This document shows, one piece after another, positions 1-11,900 of a stretch of DNA of 64,000 bases. The translations under genes and the position numbers were made by a program. This DNA is from Muricea muricata. Lineage: Eukaryota; Cnidaria; Anthozoa; Malacalcyonacea; Plexauridae. The stretch covers positions 2,170,001 through 2,234,000 of the forward strand of contig OY979719.1 in NCBI GenBank assembly GCA_963855995.1, read 5' to 3'. Position 1 is the first letter of the stretch; every line of letters starts with the position of its first letter. The notes below the pieces were generated by a model. That model had not been told where the DNA came from. It made no database searches and was given only the letters and a program-made list of their open reading frames with translations.

Positions 1-802
1 CGAGAGCCAAACAATAGGCGAGTGTCGATCTTAATGTTGTCGGTCCAAAATTTACGATATTTCTTCGAAATAAACTCTCCTTCGTGAGGGAAATGCCAAC
101 AACGACATGGCTATCTACAATATTTAGCAACACTTCTAAATCGAAGTTTTCTAGATCTACTATCCAACCAAAAATGTCATTTATGGCACCACCAAATTTA
201 GCCGCTGCTTGCATAGAAGTGAACTTGTGTTTTTGACTCGGCACAGAATGAGTTCGCGTACACGTTACTCTGAAACGTGGTAGAACTCTGTCTGCCGCAG
301 TTTGCTCATGTGATGGTGGAATTTTGGTTGCCAGGTCCGATTTTTCAACAGGCTTTGCGTTTTCAATAGCTGGCTTCGTATCAGTTGTACCTGATTTCAG
401 ATTCAAAATGGGCAAAAAGTTTTTCACTGTAAAAGTGCTATCACTAGAAAATTCATTGAATTCTTTCCAAATCCCGATCGCAGACTCCCATTTTAGTTCT
501 TCAGGAAGACGGTAAAACCTTTCTAGTGCTTCTTCGACGCTTTCATCAACGGAGAACGTCAAGCATGCGTTTATATCTGCTACAACTACAAAAAGATTTT
601 CAACTGAACGAAGATCCTTGATTTTCCCAAGGACTTCGCGCGGTATTTCGAAATATATTCGCCCCCTGCCCAGGCGAACTTTGCAGGATAGCTTTCGTTC
701 GCATTCCAAAGCGCAAACTTTCTCCAAACCAATGGCAACTGTCGCACATATATGGCAAAACTCTTCATATTTCGAGTCTGCTCGCTCCTCTGCAGCGGCC
801 AT
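1..802 (-). CDS. THUMPD3: THUMPD3-like tRNA guanine N2-methyltransferase, N-terminal part (runs off the window)
   Basis: An uninterrupted reading frame runs from ATG at 802-800 to the window edge (267 codons, no intron). The start MAAAEERADSKYEEF is followed by a region like the animal THUMPD3 N-terminus (GRIYFEIP, LRSVENLFVVV near residues 40-65), then a THUMP-domain segment with RFRVTCTRT, KFTSMQAAAKFGGAI, NFDLEVLLNI and, near the edge, FGPTTLRST, the hallmark that leads into the Rossmann methyltransferase domain. In animals THUMPD3 with TRMT112 makes N2-methylguanosine in tRNAs. The SAM-binding domain is outside the window, so catalytic residues cannot be judged. It is divergent from the coiled-coil gene at 1.5 kb. 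Identity is from remembered human sequence and is strong. Confidence 0.87.
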   Translation of the reverse strand, partial: MAAAEERADSKYEEFCHICATVAIGLEKVCALECERKLSCKVRLGRGRIYFEIPREVLGKIKDLRSVENLFVVVADINACLTFSVDESVEEALERFYRLPEELKWESAIGIWKEFNEFSSDSTFTVKNFLPILNLKSGTTDTKPAIENAKPVEKSDLATKIPPSHEQTAADRVLPRFRVTCTRTHSVPSQKHKFTSMQAAAKFGGAINDIFGWIVDLENFDLEVLLNIVDSHVVVGISLTKESLFRRNIVNFGPTTLRSTLAYCLAL

Positions 803-1532
803 ATTGATTTCAAAATTAATGAAGTATGGTGTTTCCAGTGGGTGAACTATTTCGACCACTGATTTCGACTTCCTTGTATTTCATACTAAATTTGACAGTT
901 GTAGAGTTGACTTTTTGGAAGATTTTCTCCCCATTTATATATTGTTAATAACTGTATCGTTTTCGCTCATTTAGATGATTTTCCAGTTGAAATTTGTTAT
1001 GAGTTATTTTATAAAGTTTCTGTCTAAATTTATGATGTTTACATTTAACATACGCTTCGGAAATTACCGACACTGCTCGCTAATGTGCGTAATGCATTCG
1101 GAAATGTTCGTATTTAGAAGAGAATAATATTTAAAAAGATGTCAATTCAATAGTTTTGTTAAATCTAAACTGCATTTTAAGGTAATTTATGGATCGTTAC
1201 TGGCCACAATTATTCATATTTATCCTTTGTTTCACTGTTGACTTGTGTGATTTGGAATACTAATTTGTTTACTACTGAGCACGTGGTATCACTACAAATT
1301 AAAATTGAAAATAAATTATTGACAAATTTTACATATTTTTTTGTATGTTTTGGAAAGGTGCGACATGTTTTGTGCAGATAAATTGAGTGCAAATACCTGA
1401 ATAATTTGTATATTATTTACAATGTAAGTGTGTATATTGGACACTTTAATTTGGTTTGTGTGAAAATTATTAAATTGACAGAAGTATTTAGACATTTTCT
1501 GTATTGATTGTGTTGAATATCGTGGTCTACAG
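803..1532. other. Intergenic/promoter stretch between THUMPD3 and the coiled-coil gene
   Basis: AT-rich, with no recognisable coding homology or TATA box. The first exon of the + strand gene must lie here or overlap 800-845. One option is a short exon starting at ATG 820 and ending near 842 with the correct phase, but its donor is weak. Confidence 0.4.
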
Positions 1533-3477
1533 GTCAGATGAGCTCAAAAAAGAATATGATGTTCTAACAATAGAAAAAGCAGAACTTGAAAGGAATATTA
1601 ATAGAAGACAAGAAAAAGTTAAAAAGTTGTTAGCAGATACAAGGACTTTATACCAGGTGAGGTTCAAAATTTTTATCAGTTAATAATTAAATCTTCAAGA
1701 AATGAGTCTTTCTGGATACATATACATATAAGTAAACTTCATGACTGTTATTGTAAGTTCCTTGTACAGCCTTTTTCCCACTTGGTTACTTTGTTTGTGT
1801 GACACAAAGCGAAAAGAAGAATTCGGTAACATGATTGGTTAAAACTGGTTGGCAAAATTTTTTGCCATGAACAAGTAGGAACTGTTCCTACTTTTTTTCT
1901 GTTCATGCAAACAAATTTGCCAAGTGGGAAATAGGCCCAAGTTTGCATGGTGAATGCATGATAGTGAGTAATATCACTGACTAAATACTAAACAGAAGTC
2001 TTGCTCGCTATCTATTCCTTTGAATTTTGTGTCCGTGATTTTTCGAGCTGATTATGAATCGCACATGCAAGAAACTCACTTGTGCTGCTCACGCCAGAGC
2101 GCAAATCGCACTGAAATGGCACTTGCTGCTGCTCTAACATTGGCTGATGTGAGCAGCACTTGCTGCACTGAGGCAGGCTGACACGAATATCATGTGGCAT
2201 GGACATAATTTTGCTCAGTGAGACATCTGTTTGTTACCTAATCTGTGGTACTATTGTGCAAACACCACCATGAATTTTTTGATTGCTGTTGCATAATAAT
2301 ATATTCCTGTCCTAGACATGCGAGGAACAAGAAGCAAGAGATGAGTTACTTGGGGGTGCAGATGACGAAAACTGGGACCCTCAGACTAGAGCATTGGAGT
2401 TGTGGAACTCTGCCGAAAACATTGAAGAAATGCAAGGTATGTGCCATAAAACATACCAGTTATGGTGGATTTGTTGGGTAAAGTGCAGACTACATCAAGT
2501 ATATATATTGTCATTATAATAGTCTAAGGCTTAGCTTAAGTGCTTAAAGAGGGGTTACAGTATGTTCTGAGCATCGGTTCTGCTCATAACAAAGGTGGGC
2601 CACCAAATATAAACATTGTCCAAATTTCACATTTTTCGAACTCTTTTTGAATTGAAACTCTGGTTTACATTCATGTGTAAGCATAGCAAACCAGAAAAGT
2701 GTCAGATATTCATTTAGTAAGTCATATTTTATGAAAATGTAAACAAAGCGTTTGTTTACATTACGGACTGTAACCCATCTTTAATTAATATAGGATCCAT
2801 TTGTTATCTAGCACTTAAATGTCAGCACTAAAGACAAGTGAAAGTGTTTGGTGGTAGACAGAGCAAAAAAGGCATTATTCTAAACTTAATTGAGTTGCTA
2901 TGACATTTTTGAATAGTGATACATATTTTAGGGTTAGGAGTTTTGACTTTTTTGTGTATAATATTTACAATATGAGCAGCCTTGTCATATACATAAGGTA
3001 AACAGCTGAGAACACCTGCATTTTTATAAAACAGTACTGCTAGTCAAAACTCCCAACTTTAGAAATACATTGCCTATTCAAAAAATATCATAGCAAGTCC
3101 ACCATAGACTAATCTCTAAAAGTTGGGCACTACTCCCCCACTTAGCAGCAGCTTTTTGTCTCCACATCAGATTGAATTAGGTTGCTAGCAAAGCAATACC
3201 CTCCATATTCCTGAATAAAGAGAAATTCCTAACCCTGCATAATCCTGGACTGGATGGAGCACAAGTTTACATTGACTGGTCACAGGTGCACAAGTACTGT
3301 ACACGTTTTGGACTTAGCTTCTTGTTTCTCTATGTTCTAGCTATCCAAAGCAGGTTAAATAATCTATTTCCTTTGTCTACAGGAATAATTGTTGCATTAA
3401 AACAAAAGAGAGCTGCCATTTCTGCTGAATGCTCTGATGTTTTGTCCAAACTAAAAGATCTAAAGAAAACAAGCTAG
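1533..3477 (+). CDS. Small unidentified coiled-coil protein (5' exon not found)
   Basis: Three phase-compatible exons: 1533-1656, 2316-2436 and 3383-3477 (stop TAG). They give about 112 residues rich in Lys, Glu and Leu (SDELKKEYDVLTIEKAELER, then KVKKLLADTRTLYQ, then an acidic linker ENWDPQTRALELWNSAENIE, then a second helix ending KLKDLKKTS). Heptad-like spacing suggests two coiled-coil segments around a Trp-containing linker. The first visible exon has no in-frame ATG and needs two bases from an upstream exon that I could not place. Small kinetochore, centrosome and recombination cofactors look like this, but I recognise no family. Splice sites are good (ctacag, GTGAGG; cctag, GTATGT; ctacag). 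Confidence 0.55.
1770..1940. repeat. Fold-back repeat in intron
   Basis: Arms such as TTTCCCACTTGG and CCAAGTGGGAAA, plus an inner inverted pair around AGGAACTGTTCCTAC and GCATGAACAG, make an imperfect palindrome of about 170 bp. MITE-like, with no coding content. Confidence 0.5.
2890..3095. repeat. Fold-back repeat in intron
   Basis: GTTGCTATGACATTTTTGAA and AGGAGTTTTGACT on the left reappear inverted as AGTCAAAACTCCCAAC and TTCAAAAAATATCATAGCAA on the right. About 70 bp arms, MITE-like. Confidence 0.5.
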
Positions 3478-3528
3478 GAAGATTTATGGCCACGAAAAAT
3501 ACAACTATGCTCCTCATGACAAATCTAA

Positions 3529-3980
3529 GGGCCTGTTCAAACGGATGCAACATTGTTGGACCAACATTATCCAACACTTTTCAAATAGTGCTTTGTGCTA
3601 TATCAATCTCAGGGCCTGTTCAAACGGATGCAACATTGTTGGGCCAACAACACGCAACAATGTTGAAGCACCTTAATAAAGCGCTTCCTTAGCGTATTGT
3701 TTGACATTCGCAGGCAATCTATTGTTGTTGTGAACTTTTACCTTAAAATAGCTGAGATTGATATAGCACAAAGCACTATTTGAAAAGTGTTTGATGATGT
3801 TGGTCCAACAATGTTGCATCCGTTTGAACAGGCCCTCAGTTATTTTACAGTAAAAGTTCTCAACAACAATAGATTGCTTTGGAATGTCAAGCAATACGCT
3901 AAGGAAGCGCTTTATTAACGTGCTTCAACATTGTTGCGTGTTGTTGGTCCAACAATGTTGCATCCGTTTGAACAGGCCCT
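3529..3980. mobile_element. Interlocked pair of PIF/Harbinger-type MITEs
   Basis: Four copies of the terminal motif GGGCCTGTTCAAACGGATGC occur: two forward (3529, 3612) and two inverted (ending 3835, 3980). The outer element is flanked by TAA on both sides, the inner by TCA. 3529-3613 pairs with 3752-3837, and 3612-3750 pairs with 3838-3980, so the arms interleave (A, B, A', B') instead of nesting. A GGGCCTGTT terminus and a 3-bp TAA-type target duplication are typical of PIF/Harbinger elements. No transposase is present. Short ORFs here are by-products. Confidence 0.75.
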
Positions 3981-4150
3981 AAGGCTTATACTAGATACTT
4001 GTATTAGTTACAGTATCTACCAAAGGCACACAAAATGAAATGGTAATGGGAATGAGTATTCGTCAGGCTATTTCCATTCTCAGGGGTTGTTCAGCATCAA
4101 TGTCATTTTTTTTGGAATAATAAATACTGCACCACATATGATTAATGCAC

Positions 4151-4156
4151 TTTATT
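4151..4156 (-). promoter_or_regulatory. eEF1G polyadenylation signal
   Basis: AATAAA on the minus strand (TTTATT on +), about 63 bp beyond the eEF1G stop codon. Confidence 0.6.
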
Positions 4157-4218
4157 TGGTGTTTTAAAGTCTACAGATTAAATCCTTCAGCACAGCACAG
4201 TGCTATTAGTTCACTGTT

Positions 4219-7200
4219 CTATTTGAAAATTTTGCCTTGATTAAACTTTTTGCCATCAAAATCTCCCTCCCAAGCCAAGTGTTCATTGAACAGTTTTTTA
4301 TCCTTCTCATTGTCGGGGTCCAGCTTCCTGAATTCATAAGATGGTGAATCAACTTGAAAATCGTCAGACAACTAGAGAACATAAAAACAGAACAAGTAGT
4401 TTAATCTCCATTGGTATTCTCTGATCCACAGTATGTAAATAAATTAGCCTTGTACACAATTATTATATAAACTTCAAATCATTATAAAAATTAAGCCCCT
4501 TTTGCAACTGGATATGAAAAATAACAACAAATATATGACAATCTGATAAATATGCATAGAATATAATATGTAACCCAACAGGAAAAAGCTACTTGAATTC
4601 GAGCCAGGGATTTTGCGTATTCTGGTATCTCGGGTATTTTATTTGAGGCAACCATATCTAGATCATGATTACAGGTATTTATTCCATATATTTATTCAAT
4701 GATAAGTGTATATTTTCTAATATTTAGGGTATTTACTATTTTGGTTGTCTCCTAATTTAGGTATAATATTAGTATCATTTAAATAATATTGGGTTTTACA
4801 TTATCATTACCCCCCCCCCCCAACCCCAGTTGAAAAATTGAAAGAAATGTCGAAAATGAAACTCGGTTTCTAACTCAGTTCAAACTTGACTCTGAACTCA
4901 GGAATTTAGGATTTAGTATTAGTATATGATTAGTAATTTTTGACAAATCCATTTACATACCTCAAACCCGAGATTTTGTCCTTGAAACACCCACACTCCA
5001 GAAATGCTGTTATTATTATCCTCCCCAAATATGCACAATGATCCAAATCCATACTTCTTTAAACCTTCAATTCTTTGAAGCATTCCACCAACAAGATTAC
5101 AGGTCATGAAAATCTTTCTAAGCTCATCTGGGTACTTGTATTCACAGAACCAAATTGAGCAGTTTTCCTTGTCAAAATTTTCCCAAAAGTATGGAATGGC
5201 TACTTCTATTGTATCGTTGTTAGAATACACTCTCTTGAATGCATCGAAAGAAAATGCCCTAAAAGTTCAATATACAAAAACTTTTTGTTAATTTTTATAT
5301 ACATGACAAAATTGCTGCAATTAGTTGAGCTCCTGGCGAGTGTGAGTGAATTTGTCATGGGATAATGAATAAATAATCACATGGGAATGTCAGCAATTAA
5401 TGGTTTGCACAACTTACAATTTTTTAAAAATGTATCAAATTGCAGTATTGATCACTAATATCATTTTTCTTTGTTTACTCGATTCTGATTGGCTAAGAAC
5501 TGTGCTGATTAATTGCACTTGTCCTCGAAGTATCAATGAAAAATCACACTTTGTATTTATGTAGTATAAACATTTCACGAAACATGTGTGTGATCTTTCA
5601 TTAATACTTCTCGGACCACTAATTTCCTATACTAATTACAGGGACAGGAGGGAAGATAAGGAGGAGGGGAAATATGAGAAATTTTTTTGAAGTATTACGT
5701 TTTAGGTAAATCTGCAAATGGATTTTTCTTTGGTGGCTTATTTGAAACATCATCCTCCTCTTCGTTCTTTTGTTCTTTTTTTGGCGTTTCTTTCTTTTTT
5801 TGTTGTTCCTTTGCTGGTTTGTTTTCCTTCCCTTTGCTTTCCTTTTGTTTCTTTGGATTCAACTGAGCAAACTTTGCAGCTAGACAACCATAAACAGTTA
5901 CGCAAATTAATACTCTATGCAAACAGTCATGGCAATAGAAGCACTTCAAAAATATTGCCAATTCATTTGCTCAAGTTTAGCAGTTTCCTGATCAATTCCT
6001 CCTGCAATTCCTCAAATTTTGAAAAGTTCATTAAAATGTTCACAACTTCCTGTTTATTGATCATATTGACCAATCAGAATATAATAGCATTCTGATTGGT
6101 CAATTAACAGGAAGTTGTGAATCCTTTTAAGGAACTCCTTCAAAATATTGTGGAATTGATCTGAGGAACTCCTAAACTTGAGCAAATGAGTTACTTACAT
6201 ATTTTCGGAACGCTTTTATTGCCACGAATGTAACATTTTAAGAAAGCTATTAATACTTCCAAAAAGGGCAATCATAAGGAGTCATCACACTATCATTTTA
6301 ATCATTGTAGCAGTGAGAATGGAATGCTAAACAACTGTACATTCAGCTAAAAATTGGTATGTATTAGACCTAAGGACATAATAGACTACGATTTACCATC
6401 AAATTTTGCCATTTTCTCACAAAGTGCAACACTTCCAATCACATTTTTAAATTGTGGTTGATTAATCAGAGTCGCAAACCATCTGTTTACGTTACCATAA
6501 GGTGCTCGAAATGCAGGTTCAAACACCTGAAATAAGAAAACTCAGAGGTTAGAAATGTAAATAAAAAAAGGGCAAAACTGCTTAGCAACAAAACCATACC
6601 TGTTTGTAAAGCATAAGCATGTTGCAAGCAACCGTGATGTCGGCAAGCGTGATTCTTTCTCCAACAAGGTATGTTCTTGTCAAAAGGTAATTGTCAAGGT
6701 ATGCCAGGCATTTTTTGATTTCTTCAATGGCTTTATCAGTAGCCTTGAATGAAGCAGTAAGGATTATGGTATTACAAGATTCTAGTATGAATCTAATTAT
6801 GGTATAAGCCAAGACATTGTTTTGTTAAAAAGGATAGTGTGCTTCTCTATGTACCTGTTTATTGTACTGAATTATTCCGTAAGTAGGGAAAACCCATGTT
6901 GCAGCAGCTGGCAAGATCTCATTGTCGGCAAAGTTTACAAACTGTTGGATTAATGCTGCATCTTTGTCATTATTTCCCCTCAACTGAGCATTTGCAACTG
7001 TTAAAACAAAGGTTTTTAGCACAAATGCAATGGACGCTATACAGCAAGTGAATCACAGTATGAAAGGATCAAGGTATTGGGGGTCAAGGTATTGAAAGGG
7101 GGGTGGTCAAGTTATTGGGCGGGGGGGTTATAATTGATGGACTCAAAACACTTGGAAACATACCATAATGAGCAATGGCATTGCTTTCGAAAATACATGT

Positions 7201-8253
7201 GCCATCAGAACCTTCAAAAGCAGGAACCTGTGAAACAAATTAATGTGCTTGGTTTTGATTAGAAGGTTGTTTTATATTGGGTAAACATTGACAATATCAT
7301 TGCAACCACTAAAACAATGTTGAAAGACATTTCACTCGTGTTTCAATGTGCATAAAATATTGTATTTTTCAAACCAATAAAACACGTGTGAAATTGAAAA
7401 TTTTTGATGAACATTAATTTGCACTTTGTATATTCAAAGTGACTAAACAGTCGGCAATCTAGTATTTGATACTTTGTGACTGGCAGTCTACAATTTTCTT
7501 GATAAAATCAATCCCAATCCTACAAAAAAAATAAACCTGACCCCACTCTCCAACCCTTTTATCTTAAGAACGAGAAACCGAGTGCAAAAATTTTTTGAAT
7601 ACAAAGCCTCTCCCAGGGGTCAAACCAGCACATAAAGCGTAAACTACAAATGAGTGTCACCACTGAAAATTTATGCAAACAAATAAATTTTATGTTGAAA
7701 CAATAATTCTATATGCCAGTCAAATAGTATCAAATACTAGATAGCAGGCTGTCAAATTTTCCAACACGCAAACATTACATTTTTCCGAGTGCTTTCAATA
7801 CACAGTACTCTCCTAAATTTTAATCTTTTCAACAATAATTAATTGGTGAAATAACTCTTAAATTTTAATCCATTAATCACTTTCTTTCAGAAAAATATTG
7901 TTCTGTACAAAAATGTACAATTTTATCAACAAAAGAAAGCAAAAGGCCAACCTTTCCTAAGGGAAACTTTTTAAGAAAGTCCGAAGTCTTGTTGGTTTCT
8001 CCAAGTTTAAAATTGGGCGAGACAACGACGTTAGCACCACTGTATTGTGCGGCAATCAAGACTTTGAATGCCCTAAAATTGTCCGGGTATGTGTACAAAG
8101 TCTAGAAAAAGACAAACGATTTTTCATGTAAATTAAGCATTCGATACATTGTTAGTATATAACTGGTAGAGCAAGGGCGTTTTATTGAAAAGAAAGCCAC
8201 AGATTCAAAAGGATTGTACGTGTTTTTACGAGAAAACTTACTCCGGCAGCCAT
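4219..8253 (-). CDS. EEF1G: Elongation factor 1-gamma (eEF1G), complete
   Basis: Nine exons: 8242-8253, 7952-8101, 7164-7227, 6855-6997, 6600-6743, 6397-6526, 5699-5879, 4961-5258 and 4219-4371. They sum to 1275 nt (424 aa; human is 437). The protein begins [21 protein letters not shown]-like N-terminal domain (residues about 1-215) shows [16 protein letters not shown] and the GST C-terminal signature [21 protein letters not shown] Lys/Glu-rich linker (about 220-265) follows, then the eEF1G C-terminal domain from [18 protein letters not shown] through [23 protein letters not shown] and [19 protein letters not shown]. eEF1G is the scaffold of eEF1B, which recharges eEF1A with GTP. All junctions are GT-AG and in phase. 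A MITE sits in the intron at 5880-6396. Confidence 0.96.
5931..6223. mobile_element. Fold-back MITE, family A, in eEF1G intron
   Basis: Arms begin GGCAATAGAAGC and end GCTTTTATTGCC. The centre carries AACTTCCTGTTTATTGA and its inverse TCAATTAACAGGAAGTT. Related copies lie near 37108-37303 and 43505-43785. Confidence 0.7.
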
Positions 8254-8928
8254 TGCTGAGCTGAGGTTTTAAGAGAAAGGACTGGTTTCGAACTCGGGTT
8301 TTAAACATTTTCGACGGAAGTGAAATGGACAAAGAATGACAACTTCCGCTACGTTTTATTTTGTGCTAAAAATTTAGGGTTTAATTTTACCAATTATGGA
8401 GAGAAATTGTAGAGTTCAGAAAATCTACACTTTTTATTTAATGTTTAGCACAGCATAACTGTTTTTCGAGCTTTAATTGCGTATTTGTCGTCTTGTCTGG
8501 TGAAAAATTCATGACAGGATTTGTATATGTCATCGAAATTAAGCGATACTTGTAACTTGATGTCTTTAAAACTAAAACCACTAAACGTTTAGATGTAACA
8601 GCTTCCAATGAAAATGATACAAAGACCATTTGTGGCCTAATAAATGTGAAAATAAAAAAATTGAATAAGATTCAGCTGGAAAAAAATCTCAGCTAGACAG
8701 TTTTCAACACCGTCTTCTCATTGGCTGGAAGTGTACACGTGGGTTTACTGCTACGTGCGATAGACACACACACATGCTCTGTTCGCGAACTTTGCTGTAC
8801 TTGTGCTAGATTTGGACTGAATTTAATATTTTGCTTGATTCAAGATCGCAATTTTCGAAATCTAGAGCGGTCGTAGCGTTGTTCGAAAGCTTGGAAGCCT
8901 TAGTTGTTTGAACTTAACGAAGCTTCAA
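8254..8928. promoter_or_regulatory. Shared upstream region of eEF1G and the kinectin/RRBP1-like gene
   Basis: This 675-bp stretch separates two divergent starts and should hold both promoters. No TATA box is evident on either strand. 8438-8629 is open on the minus strand but resembles nothing. Confidence 0.5.
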
Positions 8929-11900
8929 ATGGAACCGTTGTTGATTGGAGGAATTTCACTCGCGGTTTTGATTCTAGTTTTAGTCGCAGCGTACTTGTTG
9001 TTCTACAAAGAGCAAAGTTTTGAAGATGCATTGGCTAACCAGAAATCGCTCAATGATATTCTTATCCAGACCAAGTCAGCTAGTGGGAAAACGGGTTTGA
9101 AACATCGTAAGAAGACGAGAAAAGAGCGCACAAAAAGCGAAGGGGAGAGCGAAAAGATAGTCACGAAGCAGTCTGATCCTGTGCTCGAAGCGTCTGAAAA
9201 CAGCGACTCATCAACGCTGCCAAAATCGCTTGCTGATGAAGCTGCAAGCTTGTTTGAAACACTTCCTGAGAAACCTGCTGTGGCCGAGAGCTCTGAGGAG
9301 GAGAAACCAGTTCATAAACAGAAGAAAAAATCCAGAGATAGACGAAAACCTGACCACAGCCGTGATGCAGTTGAGAGCCCGCTACCAAAAGAGCAAGAAC
9401 CTGACAAACGAGTAGTGAAAGAAGTTCTGGTCCAGGAAAGCTCTGTAAGAACCAACGAAGAACAAGTCCTCGAAGGCCTTCCGCCGATGGTAGAAGAAGA
9501 GCCAGTATTGCCCAAAGACGAAGCTACTCTTCCCACTGGAAGTTCGGGGAAAAAAGCAAAGAAATCTAAAGATCAAAAAGACAAACCGCCAACCGCAGGT
9601 AAATACCTTTAGAGTAATTGTAAAACCTCTTGTTAGAAATGTGAATTGCACATATCCTTTCCTGCAATCAAGTTTTTGGACGGCCAATAGACGTTGTTTA
9701 ACTTTTTAATTGTCTTGCAATGAATTTGTTATGGCCGCCGGCCCTGTATGAAATTTATCTATTACGCTTTATATTGTTTGCGTGGTATGGGAAGAAAAAT
9801 ACCCATATTGTTCGATATTGTTTTTAAGAGTAGGGCGCTTTGATTTACCTTCAAATATCATTTATGGGAAGGTTTATCGTTCGTTATTTTAGTCGCTCTT
9901 CGATTCGAATTGATACAGCTGCACTGGTAGTCTGGTGAGGTGCACTGATAACACAAAGAAGCTATGTGTTGTTCTTTTGTTGTTAAATTTTGAATACCAT
10001 GTTTTCATGAATTATTAAGCCGCTGACGATGTTTGTATTGTCGTCATTCGCTCCTGGTACTCTCGACTCCTATTTCCGAAGTGAGCAAGTTTGAAGTGTC
10101 TTTTTGTACATTTTTGTTTCGTGAATTTATCCAGTTGTGTTTAACTAATGAATTTATAATTACCAAGAATTTTTAAGCTTGCATTCTAATGGCTAATTAA
10201 TGCCATCTAACAAGAAATTCGGTATTTTAAACTGTAGACTGTAATCTTAATCGTTTTTACGTGCATGTTAGTTTGTAGTGGAATTTGGGATTTTTTAAAA
10301 GCTGTTATTGTGTGTAAAAAGTTTAATTTTCTTTCCTGCAAAAATGTAAATGTATTGTTTTTGAGGAAAGTCAAACTCCTGCTAAGAGAAACCTGTATGA
10401 AATCGACCCGACATCATTCTTGGTCATTCACAAATCAAATGCTGTTATTTTAACTTCTATGTTAAGCGGAAACTTTCATTAATGGATGTGAGCGCTTTCT
10501 TGAGGGCTCCAGTGCGCAAAGAAACCTTCCTTAAGCTGATAATTAAGCTGACAAGTGGCTTGACAGATTCTTGCTGCAGCTCTCCAACTTATGAAGTGGC
10601 ATGGGAATTTGCAAATGCTGAGCCCTTCAAGGTCCTTGCAACACTATGTTGAAATACTATTTTCAGACAGAAATAATAACTTGCACAAGCTTCCATAGGA
10701 ACCATAGCGCCTGATCACAGACCTACGTTTTGCCACCTGACAATTTTTGAGTGGGTGTAGGTCTGTTATTTACATTTCAATGACTTGGAAAATTCAGATA
10801 AACTTACAACAAGGATTTTTGCATTAAAAGGCTACCAAACTACATATTTCCTTATTTTATATTTACTGTACATTTTTACACTACTATTAACAGTTTACTT
10901 GGTATAAACAGGTTAACCATTTCAGAATGTAATGAGTTACATTATCATTATCTTTACAGTCAATTTTAAACTGCTTTTCTGCAAGCGGTTGTGAACTTCA
11001 TTGCAAACTTCACAAATTCCTTGTAAAGTTCATAATGAAATCACAAGTACGTTTTTAAACTGAGCATATGATTAACTGGTTTTATCTAGCAGCAAATCAT
11101 GGGTTTTGTTTACAAACCTGCTTGTGAATTCATTATTAACTTTGCAATGAATTTGCGAAGTTTGCAATGAAGTTTACAACATTATCCAATAATGAGCTAA
11201 TTTTACTGCTTAAACACAAAGTGTCAAGTGCAAAATAACCAATATATATAGGTATTTTGTAAGTCAGCAGCATTTCTTTTCAGCACCATTAGGTTTCAAG
11301 TCGCTTATAGAATCATTGGAAACAGCCAACTTAAGTCATGATGAGATTCAAAAACTTGTTGATGTCTTGCTTGACAAACAGAAGTCTGCAGAGGAATGGA
11401 AGAAGGTAAGTTTGTCATTATCCTTATCAATATAATGATAGTGGATGGAGTGGATCTTTGTGGACCAAACATCAAAACATTGAGGAATGTTGCTGCATTT
11501 TAATGCTAATTGAATTCAAATGGTGAGCTATTATTAGCTAATCTTGATATGGATATATTGACAGATCAAGTCTTGCATGTAATGTCAATATGACAATGTG
11601 GTGGATCTAAATAATGGCATTTGCTCAACATATAGGTGCAAAAACTAATTAGATTGACTAAATAAAACATTAATAGACATACAAAGACTTGGGGTTATAT
11701 TGCTTAGAAAGAAATGAAAAATGTAAAAAAGCCTCAGCAATGCATTTATTGACATTTTAAAAGGTCAAATTGCCTTTCTGTGTGTTTCATGTGAAATAAT
11801 TTTGAAAGGATATCATCTCACATCTGATCAAGCCATGGTTTTGTTTTGTCTCTTAAATCCAAAATACCAAGTGGTGCCTAGTACCACCTGGTTTATCACG

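Noticed and set aside
618..845. Plus-strand open frame overlapping THUMPD3
   Set aside because: Shadow of the THUMPD3 coding strand, with no homology of its own.
3377..3894. Several 60-75 codon frames on both strands
   Set aside because: They lie in the palindromic MITEs or are antisense to the coiled-coil exon.
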